Assembly: GCF_001625305.1 (NCBI RefSeq)
Contig: NW_017802713.1
Span: 4,382,368 to 4,446,367 of the forward strand
Length of the DNA: 64,000 nucleotides
Direction of reading: 5' to 3'
Source of the DNA: Branchiostoma belcheri
Lineage: Eukaryota > Chordata > Leptocardii > Amphioxiformes > Branchiostomatidae
Below are positions 24,401 through 46,222 of the stretch, in pieces. Numbering within the stretch: the stretch's first letter is position 1; each line of letters opens with the position of its first letter. The position numbers were made by a program, and so were the translations under genes. Below the pieces are notes generated by a model that was not told the DNA's origin, made no database searches, and was given only the letters and a program-made list of their open reading frames with translations.

Positions 24401-26087
24401 CAACAATTAAAATTAAGTTCTTCTTCTATCTCTGGGTCTATGTTTTTACAGACATTTGGAAGAAAACAACGTTCAACTCACGGTCTCCTTCATGACCGCG
24501 GGATAGTCGCCTGTCTCGCTGTAGATGGGGTTTGCGAACCAGCCCAGGTAGAACTGCAGGAACCGGTCGGCGGCCATGACGTCTGCCGCCCGGTCAGGGT
24601 CCCGGGGTTCCGCCCAGTCCGAGTTGAGCGTGATGCTGACCTGTCCACTCTGGTCTGCTCTGAAGTTTCTATCGTAAGTGTGCCACGCACCTGCATGGGC
24701 CTGGCGCAGGAAAAAGTGTTGCTTCTTTTAATTTTTTTTGAAAAAACCTTATTCTACAAATCAACAGAAATAACCCAAGACAACAGTAAAATAAGTGTAC
24801 ACACACACTATATTAAAATAATATATTACATACTATCCATTGAAAGTTCTGTAACATATTTTCTGTAATGACTGAATGAATTATTGTGTTTTCGAGCAAT
24901 GTTTCCTTTAATGGATCTGAGATGGTTGACAAAGGAAACAAATTTATGCATAGAATAATTGTGGTTTTTGACTGACGGTTTTTAGAAATGTATACTTTAC
25001 TTGAAAAAGTGTTTACAATTACATGTACAATATTTTGGCGCCTTTCGACGTCGATGGACAAAATCGGCCACAAAAAGATTTTTAGAAAATTCAAAAAGTA
25101 GCTTGTGGACAAAGAGAACGTGTGATAAAGTGAGTATGATGTATAATCATTATTATACTAGTGCGTGCCCACTTAAATGTCTGCTTCACGCTAATATGCA
25201 GATAAAAGATTATACAAGGCATTGCATGAGGGATATCTGATAAACAATGATCACCATGCCAATAGTGCCTGCCGGCCTGCCTTAAAAAGAAAAGTAGCTC
25301 TTTGATTCTTGCATTGAAAGCTAAGAATTAACACGGTGGAATTAAACTAAATAGTTTGCGTCCAGAAAAGTAAGTACTTTAGTACCTTCAGTATGTTGTG
25401 TGCACAGAGGTAAGTAGAGTTGCGCTCGTCCTGTATGCCCGGAGCGTGCATTCCTAACCCGTACCCCACATAACACACCGCCCAGGGCTCGTTAAACGTC
25501 AGCCAGTACCTCACCCGGTCACCGAACGTCTGGAACGCGAACGTCGCGTAGTCGTTATAGTGTTGAACGACGCCCTCGCTCACCCACCCTCCGTACGTGT
25601 CTTGTACGTTCTGTGGAAGGTCCCAGTGGTAAAGCGTGACCATCGGAGTTACGCCGTTACGTACGAGCTCGTTGATCAGATTATTGTAGTAGTCAACCCC
25701 AGCTTGGTTGGGACCGCTTGTTGAGGTGCCATCGGGGAAGATGCGGGTCCACGAGAGAGAGAAGCGGTAGTACCGCAGACCCATGCCCGTGATGAGCTGC
25801 ACGTCTTCTCGGTACTTGTTGTAGCTGTCACAGGCCACGTCTCCGGTGTCCCCGCGGTCTACCTTACCGGGTGTGTGGGAGAACCTGTCCCAGATGGACT
25901 CGCCTTTGCCGTCCGCGTCCCAGCCGCCCTCGATCTGGTAGGACGCCGTGGCCGTGCTCCAGATGAAGCCGTCGGGAAACCTGCCCGGTCTGAACGCGTC
26001 TCTGTTGTGGTCGTACGCGCCATAGTCGTACTGAGCCCCGCAAACAAGCCCAAGAAACAAAGACGTGGTCATCAATAGAATCAGCAT
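16470..26087 (-). CDS. Family 1 glycoside hydrolase (beta-glucosidase / lactase-phlorizin-like), membrane-anchored
   Basis: Six exons: 25386-26087, 24482-24700, 21959-22111, 18206-18328, 17308-17437 and 16470-16798. All junctions are GT-AG and phase-consistent, giving 551 residues. A signal peptide ([17 protein letters not shown]) is followed by the GH1 N-terminus ([19 protein letters not shown]), the WDRFSHTPG segment and the acid/base TFNEPW near residue 197. The nucleophile motif VTENG is in exon 5 and the substrate-site [13 protein letters not shown] in exon 6. The C-terminus is hydrophobic ([18 protein letters not shown]), a transmembrane or GPI-signal tail. Both catalytic glutamates are present, so an active beta-glycosidase at the cell surface or in the gut lumen is likely. 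Only one GH1 domain is present, unlike vertebrate lactase with four, so LCTL-like is the nearest description. The first exon alone encodes 234 residues; later introns are swollen by transposons. Confidence 0.92.
17628..18175. mobile_element. TTA-type MITE, copy A2 (548 bp)
   Basis: Termini GGCCACAGCAAGTAA and CTTGCTGTGGCC, flanked by TTA at 17625-17627 and 18176-18178. It lies in the GH1 intron with one end only about 30 bp from the exon 4 splice donor (18205). Its interior resembles A1 and includes a GAGAGGAGACAAGA tandem expansion at about 17783-17825. Confidence 0.75.
18388..18449. repeat. (TA)n microsatellite
   Basis: About 60 bp of almost pure TA in the GH1 intron upstream of exon 4. 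Confidence 0.97.
18500..18660 (-). mobile_element. Retroelement 3'-end fragment
   Basis: On the minus strand this reads AACAGTGGTCGCTGAAAATTT, then CTCTCTGTAAACTGTGTGTTGG and TTCAATGTTTTACT. It is homologous to the plus-strand 3' end at 21076-21165. It is interrupted on its upstream side by the LINE fragment at 18671-19088. Confidence 0.55.
18671..19088 (+). pseudogene. Non-LTR retrotransposon (LINE) ORF2 C-terminus and 3' UTR
   Basis: The frame 18671-18907 encodes a typical LINE reverse-transcriptase tail, with [19 protein letters not shown] followed by an [12 protein letters not shown] end. It is followed by a 3' UTR with AATAAA at about 19071 and a (CTTA)n-type end at 19079-19088. The 5' part is missing, as is usual for truncated insertions. 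CR1/L2-like families have such short tandem 3' ends. Confidence 0.75.
19089..20993. mobile_element. Nested, degraded retroelement sequence in a GH1 intron
   Basis: The segment GTGTTCTGCTACCTTAATTA next to CCTGATGAAG occurs on the minus strand at about 19085-19125. A related plus-strand copy is split by the palindrome at 20994-21075. The DNA between them is CpG-richer (20430-20640) and holds short open frames without recognisable domains. I read it as transposon debris; boundaries are uncertain. Confidence 0.4.
20994..21075. mobile_element. 82-bp palindromic MITE
   Basis: Perfect 29-bp inverted arms (outer end AATGACCAATCACTTCACAA) surround a 24-bp centre. The element interrupts CTACCTTAAT/TTATCCTGATG; the uninterrupted sequence is visible on the minus strand near 19100. 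Insertion at a TTA-like site is likely. Confidence 0.75.
21076..21165 (+). mobile_element. Retroelement 3' end
   Basis: CCTGATGAAGGCGACAGTGG, then TCGCTGAAAATTTTAT and AATAAAG at about 21141. It is homologous to the minus-strand fragment at 18500-18660. The CTGATGA-stem-GAAA arrangement is discussed as a finding. Confidence 0.5.
21584..21922. mobile_element. Foldback MITE with about 90-bp arms
   Basis: Left arm 21584-21673 and right arm 21833-21922 are near-perfect inverted copies; the outer end is GGACTTCCAGTTTAATTCC. They surround a centre with repeated CCAGAATTC/CAGAGTTCTCCAGAATCTGG motifs. The right end lies 37 bp from the GH1 exon 3 donor. Confidence 0.75.
22464..23425. mobile_element. 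TTA-type MITE, copy A3 (962 bp)
   Basis: Termini GACCACAGCAAGTAA and CTTGCCGTGGCC, with TTA at 22461-22463 and 23426-23428. Compared with A1 it is inverted and carries a long interior full of degenerate TTCTAAATATTT-like motifs (22670-23320), so it is either a larger family member or hosts a nested AT-rich repeat. Confidence 0.65.
24184..24267. repeat. 84-bp spacerless palindrome
   Basis: Arms of 42 bp meet at 24225/24226 without a loop (centre CAGTAACAGT|ACTGTTACTG) and differ at one symmetric position. It lies in the GH1 intron between exons 2 and 3. No target duplication is clear. Confidence 0.9.
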
Positions 26088-26490
26088 CGTTCTTCACAAC
26101 TTAGGCATCGTAGTTTGTATTCCGTTACAAGAGGGTACGCGTTTTGGTACCTATGTACTGCCCCACGATATCTCAGCTCAGGTATTTAAACAATATGCTC
26201 TGGGCCATGGGTCGTCTCAAGATATAAAAATTTCCAACTTCGATCACAATTCAGCATCGTATACTGTTTCATATTCTAGATTTTTACTTTCTTGCTATGC
26301 TATATTTAAACTGAACTGTTACCTTCCGTGCGCGTTTTTAATCATGGGATCATATTTGATAAATATTGTCTAGAGTTAATGTTGCTTCTCAAACGCTCCC
26401 CAGTCACGGTGGAGGTTAGAGTGGTCTGGTTAATGTTTACTGACTTAACTCCATGGTCTCGTTCGTAAAATGTCGTAAATTATCATCACA

Positions 26491-26560
26491 CCACAGCAAG
26501 TAAATGTAAGGATGACATTCCCCGCAGACTTCAAATTTAAGTCAGAAGTGAAAAATAATG
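26491..26560. mobile_element. TTA-type MITE end fragment
   Basis: CCACAGCAAGTAA, GGATGACATTCC and CCGCAGACTTCAAATTTAA match the inverted end of copies A1 and A3. No partner end is found nearby. Confidence 0.5.
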
Positions 26561-27978
26561 ATATGAAAACAAAAGAGATGACCATTGACGCTTTATCATG
26601 ACATACATTGTAGGAGCCAAAATTATACCTTTTTGGTAAAAATAACCAAAAGATGAATTTTTCAAGAACAAAAGAGTAGTCAACACTTAGTATCCAGTGT
26701 TGCATTGTAGTTGCATGTTTGTACCAAATTTCATACTCATTGCTTCAACTTTCATGGCACAGGGACCAAAAATATACATTTCTAGTCAAATATAGCAAGA
26801 TAAGCCATGAAAAATCACTCCTGGGCAGAAATTGAAATGCCTCCATACTCACTCACATACTATAATATCCAGATTTGCTTAGGATTTCACTACATCTCTT
26901 CCAAGTTTGGCGCTTTTAGGCAAAAGTGCACAATTTTTCAGCTATGCCACTGGACTATATTAAACTACTAAGTAACTTTCTTCGGTTCCACGTAATGCCA
27001 TACCTAAACATGACACCCCTAACTCATCCTAACCAGGAGCAAGGTCACCTGTGGTTGGCTGTGTTTGGGAGGCGACTGTTTGGCTGTTACAAAATGTTTA
27101 AAACATTCAACAGGAGGTTCTGCCTTGGTTGACAGGGAGTAAGTTTTCAGGGATCAAATTTGACTCAAAGTTTACTTGTATCGAAAGGTAGGCATGGTCC
27201 AAATCTGGTCAGACTGCTCCCAAGCTTCAGCCAAATCTTGGTTGGTTGGTGGTCGGGTAAAGGTTCTGAATGTGTGACAGGGGCATTCATATGTATGTTG
27301 GAGAAAGAATATTGAAAAAGCAAATCATACAAATAAGCACCAAGACACACGCGGGTGAAGACTAAAGAATTTTTACTGAATCTATGGTTCAGAATTATAC
27401 AAAGTGACATGTAAACACTGATCATGTTACAATCAGAATCAAAATACGCCTTACCAGACCTGGCTTTTTCACTACATACTCGAAGCCTGTGGCAATCCGC
27501 ACAGTACAGTGCTGAAATCCCTCCCATGTCTACAATTTCTCCCATCTTCTTTCCAAAGGCGACAAAAACGTCACAGGTAGTCTTTGAATCTAGAATACGT
27601 ACATACAATGTACGATTGCCACTACCCAAAAAAATAAACTGACAATACAGCACTGATAGATATAACTATAACGTGATCCAACTACCTAAAGAGCTAGTAC
27701 AATACAGCTGTCCAAGTTTACAGGACTCTTGTACAATATGTTCAGAGCCTTGCTGGGTGTACCACGCTGTACACGCCACAGCAAGACCTCCTCAACTTTA
27801 AATATTTATCATCAAGGGAGAATCAATGGCGCAATATTAATAGCGAGATGCCTCCAAAATGCTTTCCTGTGCTACCGTCAATGCAATATTCAATATCGGC
27901 TTCGACCGCGGTGAGACGGGTGAACGAGAGGGAAATAATGGCGAGCGAGGAAAGCACGGCGACCGACGCTATCTCCGA
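26561..27978. other. Intergenic, GH1 promoter side and eIF4A 3' side
   Basis: No gene was recognised. The minus frame 27165-27653 is open but has no known domain and is probably noncoding. The eIF4A 3' UTR must occupy the upper part; no exact AATAAA was found on the minus strand close to the stop, though GATAAATA lies near 27800. Confidence 0.4.
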
Positions 27979-38840
<10,862 letters not shown>

Positions 38841-39777
38841 GTTACCGAAGTCACTTGGTACTCAGTGCAGAGTGAGCGAGCCGGCTTGAGCACGCACCTA
38901 CATAGAACGGCAAGCCCGCTAACAAAAAGTAGTTCGCAATTTGAGTAACGTTTTTCTGTATCAATTTCCCACAGAAAAAATGAGAAAAGATTCATTCGTA
39001 CACTTCAAATATATCTCAATCACCAAGATAGATATTTTGCTTGATTTTGGTAATTTTAATGCCTTTTTGAGATTTTCTGGCAACGCGGAGGGATTTAACG
39101 AAGGACACTTTCGATTGCGAAATATCCGGTATAATGTTCGGGGGTTCCTGATTTCAACATCACGGCTCGTCTTGAACGGAAATGACGTCAATAGCCCCAC
39201 GTGCCGCGCCCTAGTACTGCACGTGGGCGCCAAAAAAGCACCTGCATTGCGCAATACCTGTGACTGGGCCGGTGAGTGGACAATGGACAAGTGGACATAG
39301 CTGAGTCGACGAGATGTCGCTTTTTACTGAATACGAATATGAATAGCTAGCCTTTACTGCAAATACAAATTAATTAAAGGGCGTTATGTAGCATTTTTTT
39401 TCACCAAAAATTCAAATATTGTAATTGAAAAAAAAATTTGTTTGCTGGTTTAAACGCTGAAAGTATGGCATACTGATGCAAATGTGCTAATGTGGGGCAG
39501 TCACGATGTGTCAATATCATACAGCCTTATTCATAATCGATGTTTCAGTTTTTCTCCCTGAAATTGCATTGGGTGCCTTTTATTAAGAAATAACATAATT
39601 GAGAAACAAACCTGAGCTGAGTATGCATGGTTCGACGTCTTTTTTGGTGACGTCTCAGGGGAAAACCTAATATTAGTGTCTGAAGTCTGCAAGAATTGTC
39701 GGAATTCTACAGGAATGTGTCTATTGTTATGTTTGTGCTTTAGCACCAAAACTCAGGAAACTATGGATTATATAAAA

Positions 39778-40286
39778 GGCCACACCAAGTAAATTTTATG
39801 GACGACGTCCACGCGCGCATTGATTTTGGCCTGTTCCTAGAAAAAAAAACTGAGAAATTCCGCTTCCTGTAACTATGACCAAAGAGTCACGACAGTGCCG
39901 CAAATCACCAGATTGATGTGAAACCCGTAACGCGAAGAAAGTGTCTATTGACAGGACCATCCTGTCAATAACAGAAAATTTGCACTATTGACAGGATCGG
40001 ACCATCCTGTCAATAACAGAAAATTTGCACTATTGACAGGACCATCCTGACAGAAAATTTTTCACTGTCCACTGTTCCACCTGATTTATTGCTGTTTTGA
40101 TGATGAATAAAAGACTTCTTGTTTGTTACACTGTGTCACCTCATTCAATTTGTGTCCTAACATTTGCCGTCTCTTTCTAATCTAGGCATCTTGTTTTTTA
40201 GGGCCCTTCTTGTTTTTTTTTCGCCCTCTCGCATTAGATTTAGGGTCTCCAAAGGACGTCATCCATAAAATTTACTTGGTGTGACC
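39778..40286. mobile_element. TTA-type MITE, copy A4 (509 bp)
   Basis: Termini GGCCACACCAAGTAAATTTT and CTTGGTGTGACC, same subfamily as A5 (61839-62275). Flanks no longer show TTA. It contains an extra tandem hairpin block at 39953-40065 that A5 lacks. Confidence 0.75.
39953..40065. repeat. Tandem hairpin repeat inside MITE A4
   Basis: Three units of TATTGACAGGA...TCCTGTCAATA followed by ACAGAAAATTTGCAC. The first two can form perfect stems; the third has lost part of one arm. Confidence 0.85.
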
Positions 40287-43200
40287 AAATAGAGAAGTCA
40301 AACCCTTCTGACGTGATTTTAGTCATAGCTATATATATGCCTTTTATTACGTAGATTTTGAAGTTATTTTGTGTTTCAATGTTCAACCTTAATTTAATTG
40401 ATTTAATTTAAATTGTTTTATTGCAATTAGCGCTAGCCTTCGGGCAGGAATTTGCAATAATCCTATCTGTATAATATGTAAATGACTGTACAAGCATTGA
40501 AGGCCATAAATTCAAGTCCTCAACATATTGTCTGTTATGATTGTTTTAATCATGAAAATCAATTCAGTATTTCTGTACATAATAACGGCGAGCATTAATC
40601 GATTTTACATTTAGTATATTCTATTTATTTGGTGATTTCAATAATCAATCACCTTATTTCCAGATATCACAGTTATGATACAATACCCTGCATTACAAAT
40701 GAGTTTTAAAAATGGTATATAAGAATGACCAACTTTAATAAGAGTATTGTAAAAATGAATGAATATGATATTAAAAGCATCCAACTATAACAATCGCTAA
40801 ATCACGGCGGTCTGTCACTACGGCATTCTTTCCCATTGCTGTGTGCGTTCGATAAAGTATCGGGTTACAAGACGCAATTTTGGGCTAACCGTAAAACATT
40901 TGAAAATAAACAAACTAGTATCGAGGGGAAATTTCATTGAAATAAAATAAAATTATCGTCTTTACATACATTTAATGGTGATTTTTTGCGCTAAATTGAT
41001 GATTTTTTCGGATTTCGTTAAAAAAAGTCGATAATTTTCGGGATTTCGGACCGCCATATTTTAGTCAATCACTGAGCAAACCTGGCTACACATATTACGC
41101 AAGATCACTGATTTTTATATTTTTCGACGACTAGGAATAAGATGAAAAATCGTGCTTTAGGGATTTTTTAATTTCTGACTTTAAGTATAGTTTTTGTCGA
41201 CAAATAGGTGAAAAAAATCGAATTTTTTGGCTTTTTTTCGCACTAAATTACCCATAATTCAAAATCAAGCGCATTTTTCAAAAATTCCAAAAGCACGATT
41301 TTCGGGACAACCCTGACAGTCATTTTGAGCCGTAAATGGGGTATGTTAGACTCTCCATGTTTCCAGGTTTGAACGAGTTTTGCAAACATGCCATATCTCC
41401 CAAAAGTGTGCATTGTTTTTTTCATACAGGTGTAAAGAATCATTACAGTATTCAAGGTCACCCAAGGATACGACAGTAGCTTCGCTACATGTTACATGTC
41501 CACAAAAAAATGATAGCGGACATGTACTATCCTGGAAACTGTTTGTATCTATAGAAAAGTGTTGTTTTTTTATCTATTACGAGTCACTCAGGCAAAAGGG
41601 CTTGTTTTGCCGCTTTATTGCAAATGACCGCAGGTGACCCCGAAATGGAACGCGGGTTCGATTCGAATCGCCCAGATCGAACACCATCGAACACAGTTCG
41701 GATTCTATGAAATGTGGGAACTTTGCAACCCAGATTTTACCACCGTGAATACTTAAAACAAACTTACATTTGATACAATGCCAGTCCTAAAGTTCTGTAT
41801 TATTGCATTTTTTCTCAAACACGTGCTTCAAATTACATGTACATTGATTAGACAAAATGCCTGATGTCTTTTATTATATCACATACACAAAGTGAAAGTG
41901 ATCGAAGCTTTGGGCAATCAAGTCAATAAAGTAGGACCTTTTCATAAGAACGGGAAATAATTACAATGTTGAAGATATACTTGTTATATTATAAGGGACT
42001 CGATTCCCATACAAAGTGCACTGTAGTATTTTTAAGTGCATGTAGTACATTTATTAGTCAACACAACATATATGTACCAGAGCGACGGAGTTCAATGGAG
42101 ATTTGGGACTTATAGTGTTATTTCGATAAGGTAACTGAAAAAATGGTGGCTGAATAAAATCAGGTGTAACAAAGACCTTGAATTGTGACATGTCAGAGCC
42201 TTGGTATAACATTTGTCTGGAGACTGAAGTAAGTAACAGGCCTTGTAGATGAACGTTCATGTTTTTCTTCCTCCGTTTCCTGGCGTACTTTTTATCCGAG
42301 GACTTTATTTCGATCATCAAGTATCTTGACGCGTCAGGTTTTCTCCATGTGGTCCTATACAATGTTCAGGGTCATCACAAAATAACATATGCACTTAGGA
42401 TACATATCATATCTGAACAGAAAGAAACGTCATTCGATAACGGTCCAGCTCGTATCGTGTAGCATTCCATTGATGAGACATTTTCAACATTCAGTGTGTT
42501 TGTTTTCGACAGTTTGCTTAAGATTCATGTCATTTCTCGTGTTCGATACCGACTGTTCTTTCAACTGGAAGCTTGTATAATGTTATCGAACATCATCGGT
42601 GTGCAGAAACAGGCGAGATGTGGTGAAACTTGTTTGTTGAATTATTAGATACTGAGAGCCGTTCAGTCTAGTAGTTGTCTATATATGAGAGAGTACTATC
42701 CCTTGAGTATAGACCGTTTACAATGTAGTATAAACATGCGTGTAGCATTCCACGTGCATGCTTCGATATTTAGACTAGATAGGAAGCTGCGTTGTGAGAT
42801 TTACCATCGCTGACCAAGGCGTATACAGCACTGTCTTGAAGTGTCCAGAAGTGAATTGGTGTCTTGAGGCATAACTTCCTCCAACCTGCTGGATCCAACC
42901 GGTATAGACCGGGATTTTCTAGTTCCGGACTGAATTTTTCGTACGTAGGCGAGATCGCCATTCACTGGATCACCGCATGCTTCTTTACCTTTTTAATGTT
43001 CTGTTCGTAATTATTGTGAGTTCTGGGTTTGATGACAGATAATTAAAGAGTTGATGTCAACACGTCAAGTTCCTGCGTGTTCACGCCCTCGACTTCAACG
43101 TGACGTCATTTTGTTTTTTTGCTCGGTCGCAAGGTCTGACAGCCACAGCTCATTGGTTCATTCTTATAGAATTTGAAGATCTTTCCATAAAACTGCTTCA

Positions 43201-43690
43201 AGAATGTAATATTTCCTCCATTGGACTGGTTGCTACTGTCACGTATCACTCTACTGATTCTACATATTCATACCTGGTCCGGTTTGCTTAATGGAATTTA
43301 ATTTGGCTGTGAGGGTAAGTAATGTTTGAGATCCAAACCTGAGGTAACGCTATAAATCAAAATCCATTCCTATCCAGCTTTGTTTTGTCTTTTCTAGTTA
43401 GTGTACAAATTCTAGTAGACCAAAACAAGAATCCAAATCAAGAGTCTAAAACCCCTTAGCCTATCCCCCGTTAACAGTTTGACTAAAGTTCTGCTTGAAT
43501 CTCCTTTGCCTAGCATTTATTTACCAGAATATGTTTTTGTTTTTAAATCATCCATTCTTAGTGCATTATGAGACATAATTAGATTATGAAATTAGAAGCA
43601 AGTTACATGCATAACTGTCTGTTGGTACAAATCAATAGCTCATCACTGACAGGTTTCAATATCAATGCACATGTCATGTTAAAGTTACGA
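40287..43690. other. Gene-poor AT-rich region
   Basis: No open frame has a recognisable domain and no exon chain could be built. Around 40970-41240 there are TTTTTCG-rich stretches. No element ends were identified. Confidence 0.4.
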
Positions 43691-43699
43691 TATTTTGTT

Positions 43700-43927
43700 A
43701 CAGGACGTAGGCTCGCCCTGGCAGGGCATGTTGTTCGTAGAAACGAACCAGCTGGTAGACTAGTACAGTGGCTTTCCGCTGTGAGACGTAGAGTGGGACG
43801 ACCATTTACTACACTTTTGTCAATGTTAGAGAGAGACACTGGTCTCGCAGGGACTGCATTAGAGTCGGCTATGAGAGATAGGACATACTGGAGTAACTTT
43901 ATCAAGTGTACCTCACCGGATTTATAA
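43700..43927 (+). pseudogene. LINE ORF2 C-terminal remnant
   Basis: The frame encodes RRLALAGHVVRRNEPAGRLV and a VRRRVGRPFTTLLSMLERD tail, the familiar endonuclease/RT C-terminus (GHV.R...GRP) of non-LTR retrotransposons, ending at a TAA. The upstream RT is absent. Confidence 0.65.
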
Positions 43928-44426
43928 TCCGGAGGCATGATGATGATTTTGTTACTTGCTTAGACATAGAAAAACGCTGGTTGCTTGTGCCTTACACTAA
44001 TGTTTAAGAAAACAGTTCAACCTAAAATAGTCTCCGCAAAGCCCCACTCAGAGTACAAGAGACGCGAATTGTCATTGCAGTGATTGCCGAATGGTTCGTA
44101 TCTTCAGATTATGTACATTTTTTTCGAAAGTGTCCACGAAATCACCCTAATTTATTCAATTTTCACATAAAGAATTCGCAAATCAACAATGAATGTGTTC
44201 ATCAACAACAGTAAAAAATTTACATTAGCGCTTTCAAATAAATTACAAAAGATCTGTACATGTGCTTTTGTCATCCATTCATAGTTGAACTTGAGGAATA
44301 AGATGTGCTTAGATGTTAGAGGTACGGGCAAATTACTTGGCATTTCAAGCTACTCCAAAAAGAAAATTAAAAACGGATTATTCACGGAAGTTTGCTAATT
44401 AACAGTTCAACCAATGAAAGCACGGC

Positions 44427-44583
44427 AATTAGTGCTTCAACCAATGAAAGAGATGCTGCATGAAAAAAAAAATATTTGCATTTTGCGTTGTTTATTTGGA
44501 ATTTCAGAAGAGGTAGGTGAGGTTATATCTACGGAACCGCTAATCGCCAGGCATGCTATCATTGGTTGAGCCACTAATTGTGA
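44427..44583. mobile_element. Small foldback element
   Basis: CAATTAGTGCTTCAACCAAT and its inverted partner (ATTGGTTGAGCCACTAATTG) form the arms at 44427-44453 and 44560-44583. A second AACCAATGAAAG lies just outside the left arm. Confidence 0.6.
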
Positions 44584-45544
44584 TGGGCAGTCAGGATATA
44601 GGTCTATTCAAACAGAGGGGGACAACCGCAGTAGGTTGCCAACAACGGCCATTTTGTTCTGAGTTGTATGCGTAGTATAAGCAGGCCCGACCCTTTTCTG
44701 ATCTTCTTGGTCTAAATAAGATTTGTAGCTCTGAACTAACAAAATTATGATAAACAGACGACTATATGATTTCTGTCAGCATTTTCTCTTAGAATAAAAT
44801 GCACTATCTGTATATGAATAACTATAAAAATGCGATTTTTGGTGACGATAATTTCATGAGTATAGAACGTGTTAAGTTCGCACGATAATTTGTGCTCTCC
44901 AAGCAGAAGCTTACGTAGGCTTATGTTTGAAGTTTTAAATTCGTGGGATTTGCTTTTTTTCCTGGTATCTTTTTTTACGCAAACCAAACTCGGGTGGCCT
45001 ATAGGATACTGCCTGGCCAATTTATACTGTATTGCAGCCACCAACGATCTGTTTAACAAGAGTTCCAGGATCTCATACCTTCGCCAAATGATGTTAATCT
45101 TTGTGACTAAGAAATTATAGATTAATCCCCCTGATTATTTAAATAGGATTCTCAATTACATGAATTATATCTGTTGGCCATATTCCACACCAGAAGACAG
45201 TCTTATCTTAACAAAGAATGTAATTATCTAGCATTTCCTCATAAATTATGCAAATGAGGTCCTAGTTTGAATAAGTTATGCTGAATGATGTTCCCCTTCA
45301 CTTAACTTTCAAATACCCCAAGAATTATAACATTTTCCCATTAATTATGCAAATTCAGTCTTCATTTGCATAATCGATATCTGCCTGTGGTTCGTTCTCA
45401 ATAACATACATGTATGTCACAAGCTAATAGTCCTATCATGGACTGCAGCTGATTTAAAGGATTTCCTCATTATTCATGCAAATTACATCCATATTTGCAT
45501 AATTATGATATCATTATGTCAAGCATCACTTATGCTACCTACAT

Positions 45545-45780
45545 ATCAAATATAATGACAATCCATTAATCAGTTCTTGAGTTATCTTCGTTTAAACATT
45601 TTTCATCAATTTTAAGTGCAGTTCCAGAGCAATCAAACTTATGCCACTTCTACCATCTAAATTTCGTGACCCTAATATATATGTCCAGATCATGAGATAT
45701 CAAAACCGGAAGTTGTGCTGCATTACCAAGACAATCAAGACATCAAGACAATCCATCAAAGCATTCTTGAGTTATCGTGT
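45545..45780 (-). repeat. Dispersed repeat family, copy 3
   Basis: The inverted order of the blocks of 10085-10400: GAGTTATCTTCG, CAGTTCCAGAGCAATC, CTACCATCTAAATTTCGTGA, CCAGATCATGAGATATCAAA, CCGGAAGTTGTGCTG. No coding capacity. Confidence 0.5.
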
Positions 45781-45865
45781 TTACAAACACACACACACAC
45801 ACCATGAAAAAATAAAGATGGTTGGAGGAATAAAAGAGTAGGTAGTAGTGGTTAATTTGCTATGT

Positions 45866-46222
45866 CGTGTTACGGGTTCCGTCCTCTGGGATCTCCCATG
45901 GCCAGTAGGTGTTAGGTAGTGTGACAGTGGGGAGGGGAGCACGCCGTGCTGTGTTACGGGTTCCCTCCCCTGGGATCTCCCATGGCCAGTAGGTGTTAGG
46001 TAGTGTGACGGTGGGGAGGGACGACACGCTGTGCTGTGTTACGGGTTCCCTCCCCTCGGGATCTCCCATGGCCAGTAGGTGTTAGGTAGTGTGACTGTGG
46101 GGAGGGACACACGCTGTGGTGTGTTACGGGTTCCCTCCCCTGGGATCTCCCATGGCCAGTAGGTGTTAGGTAGTGTGACGGGGGGGAGGGACGCACGCCG
46201 TGGTGTGATACGGGTTCCCTCC
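45866..46222. repeat. 84-bp coding minisatellite at the LRR gene 3' end
   Basis: Four to five units, mostly 84 bp (28 codons), containing CTCCCATGGCCAGTAGGTGT and GTTACGGGTTCC. One unit is 86 bp, with an extra C near 46057 and another extra base near 46023. It overlaps the end of the LRR reading frame and continues about 170 bp past its stop. Confidence 0.93.

Noticed and set aside
27165-27653. 162-codon minus frame downstream of eIF4A
   Set aside because: No domain, no splice context, composition like the neighbouring noncoding DNA; may be partly 3' UTR.
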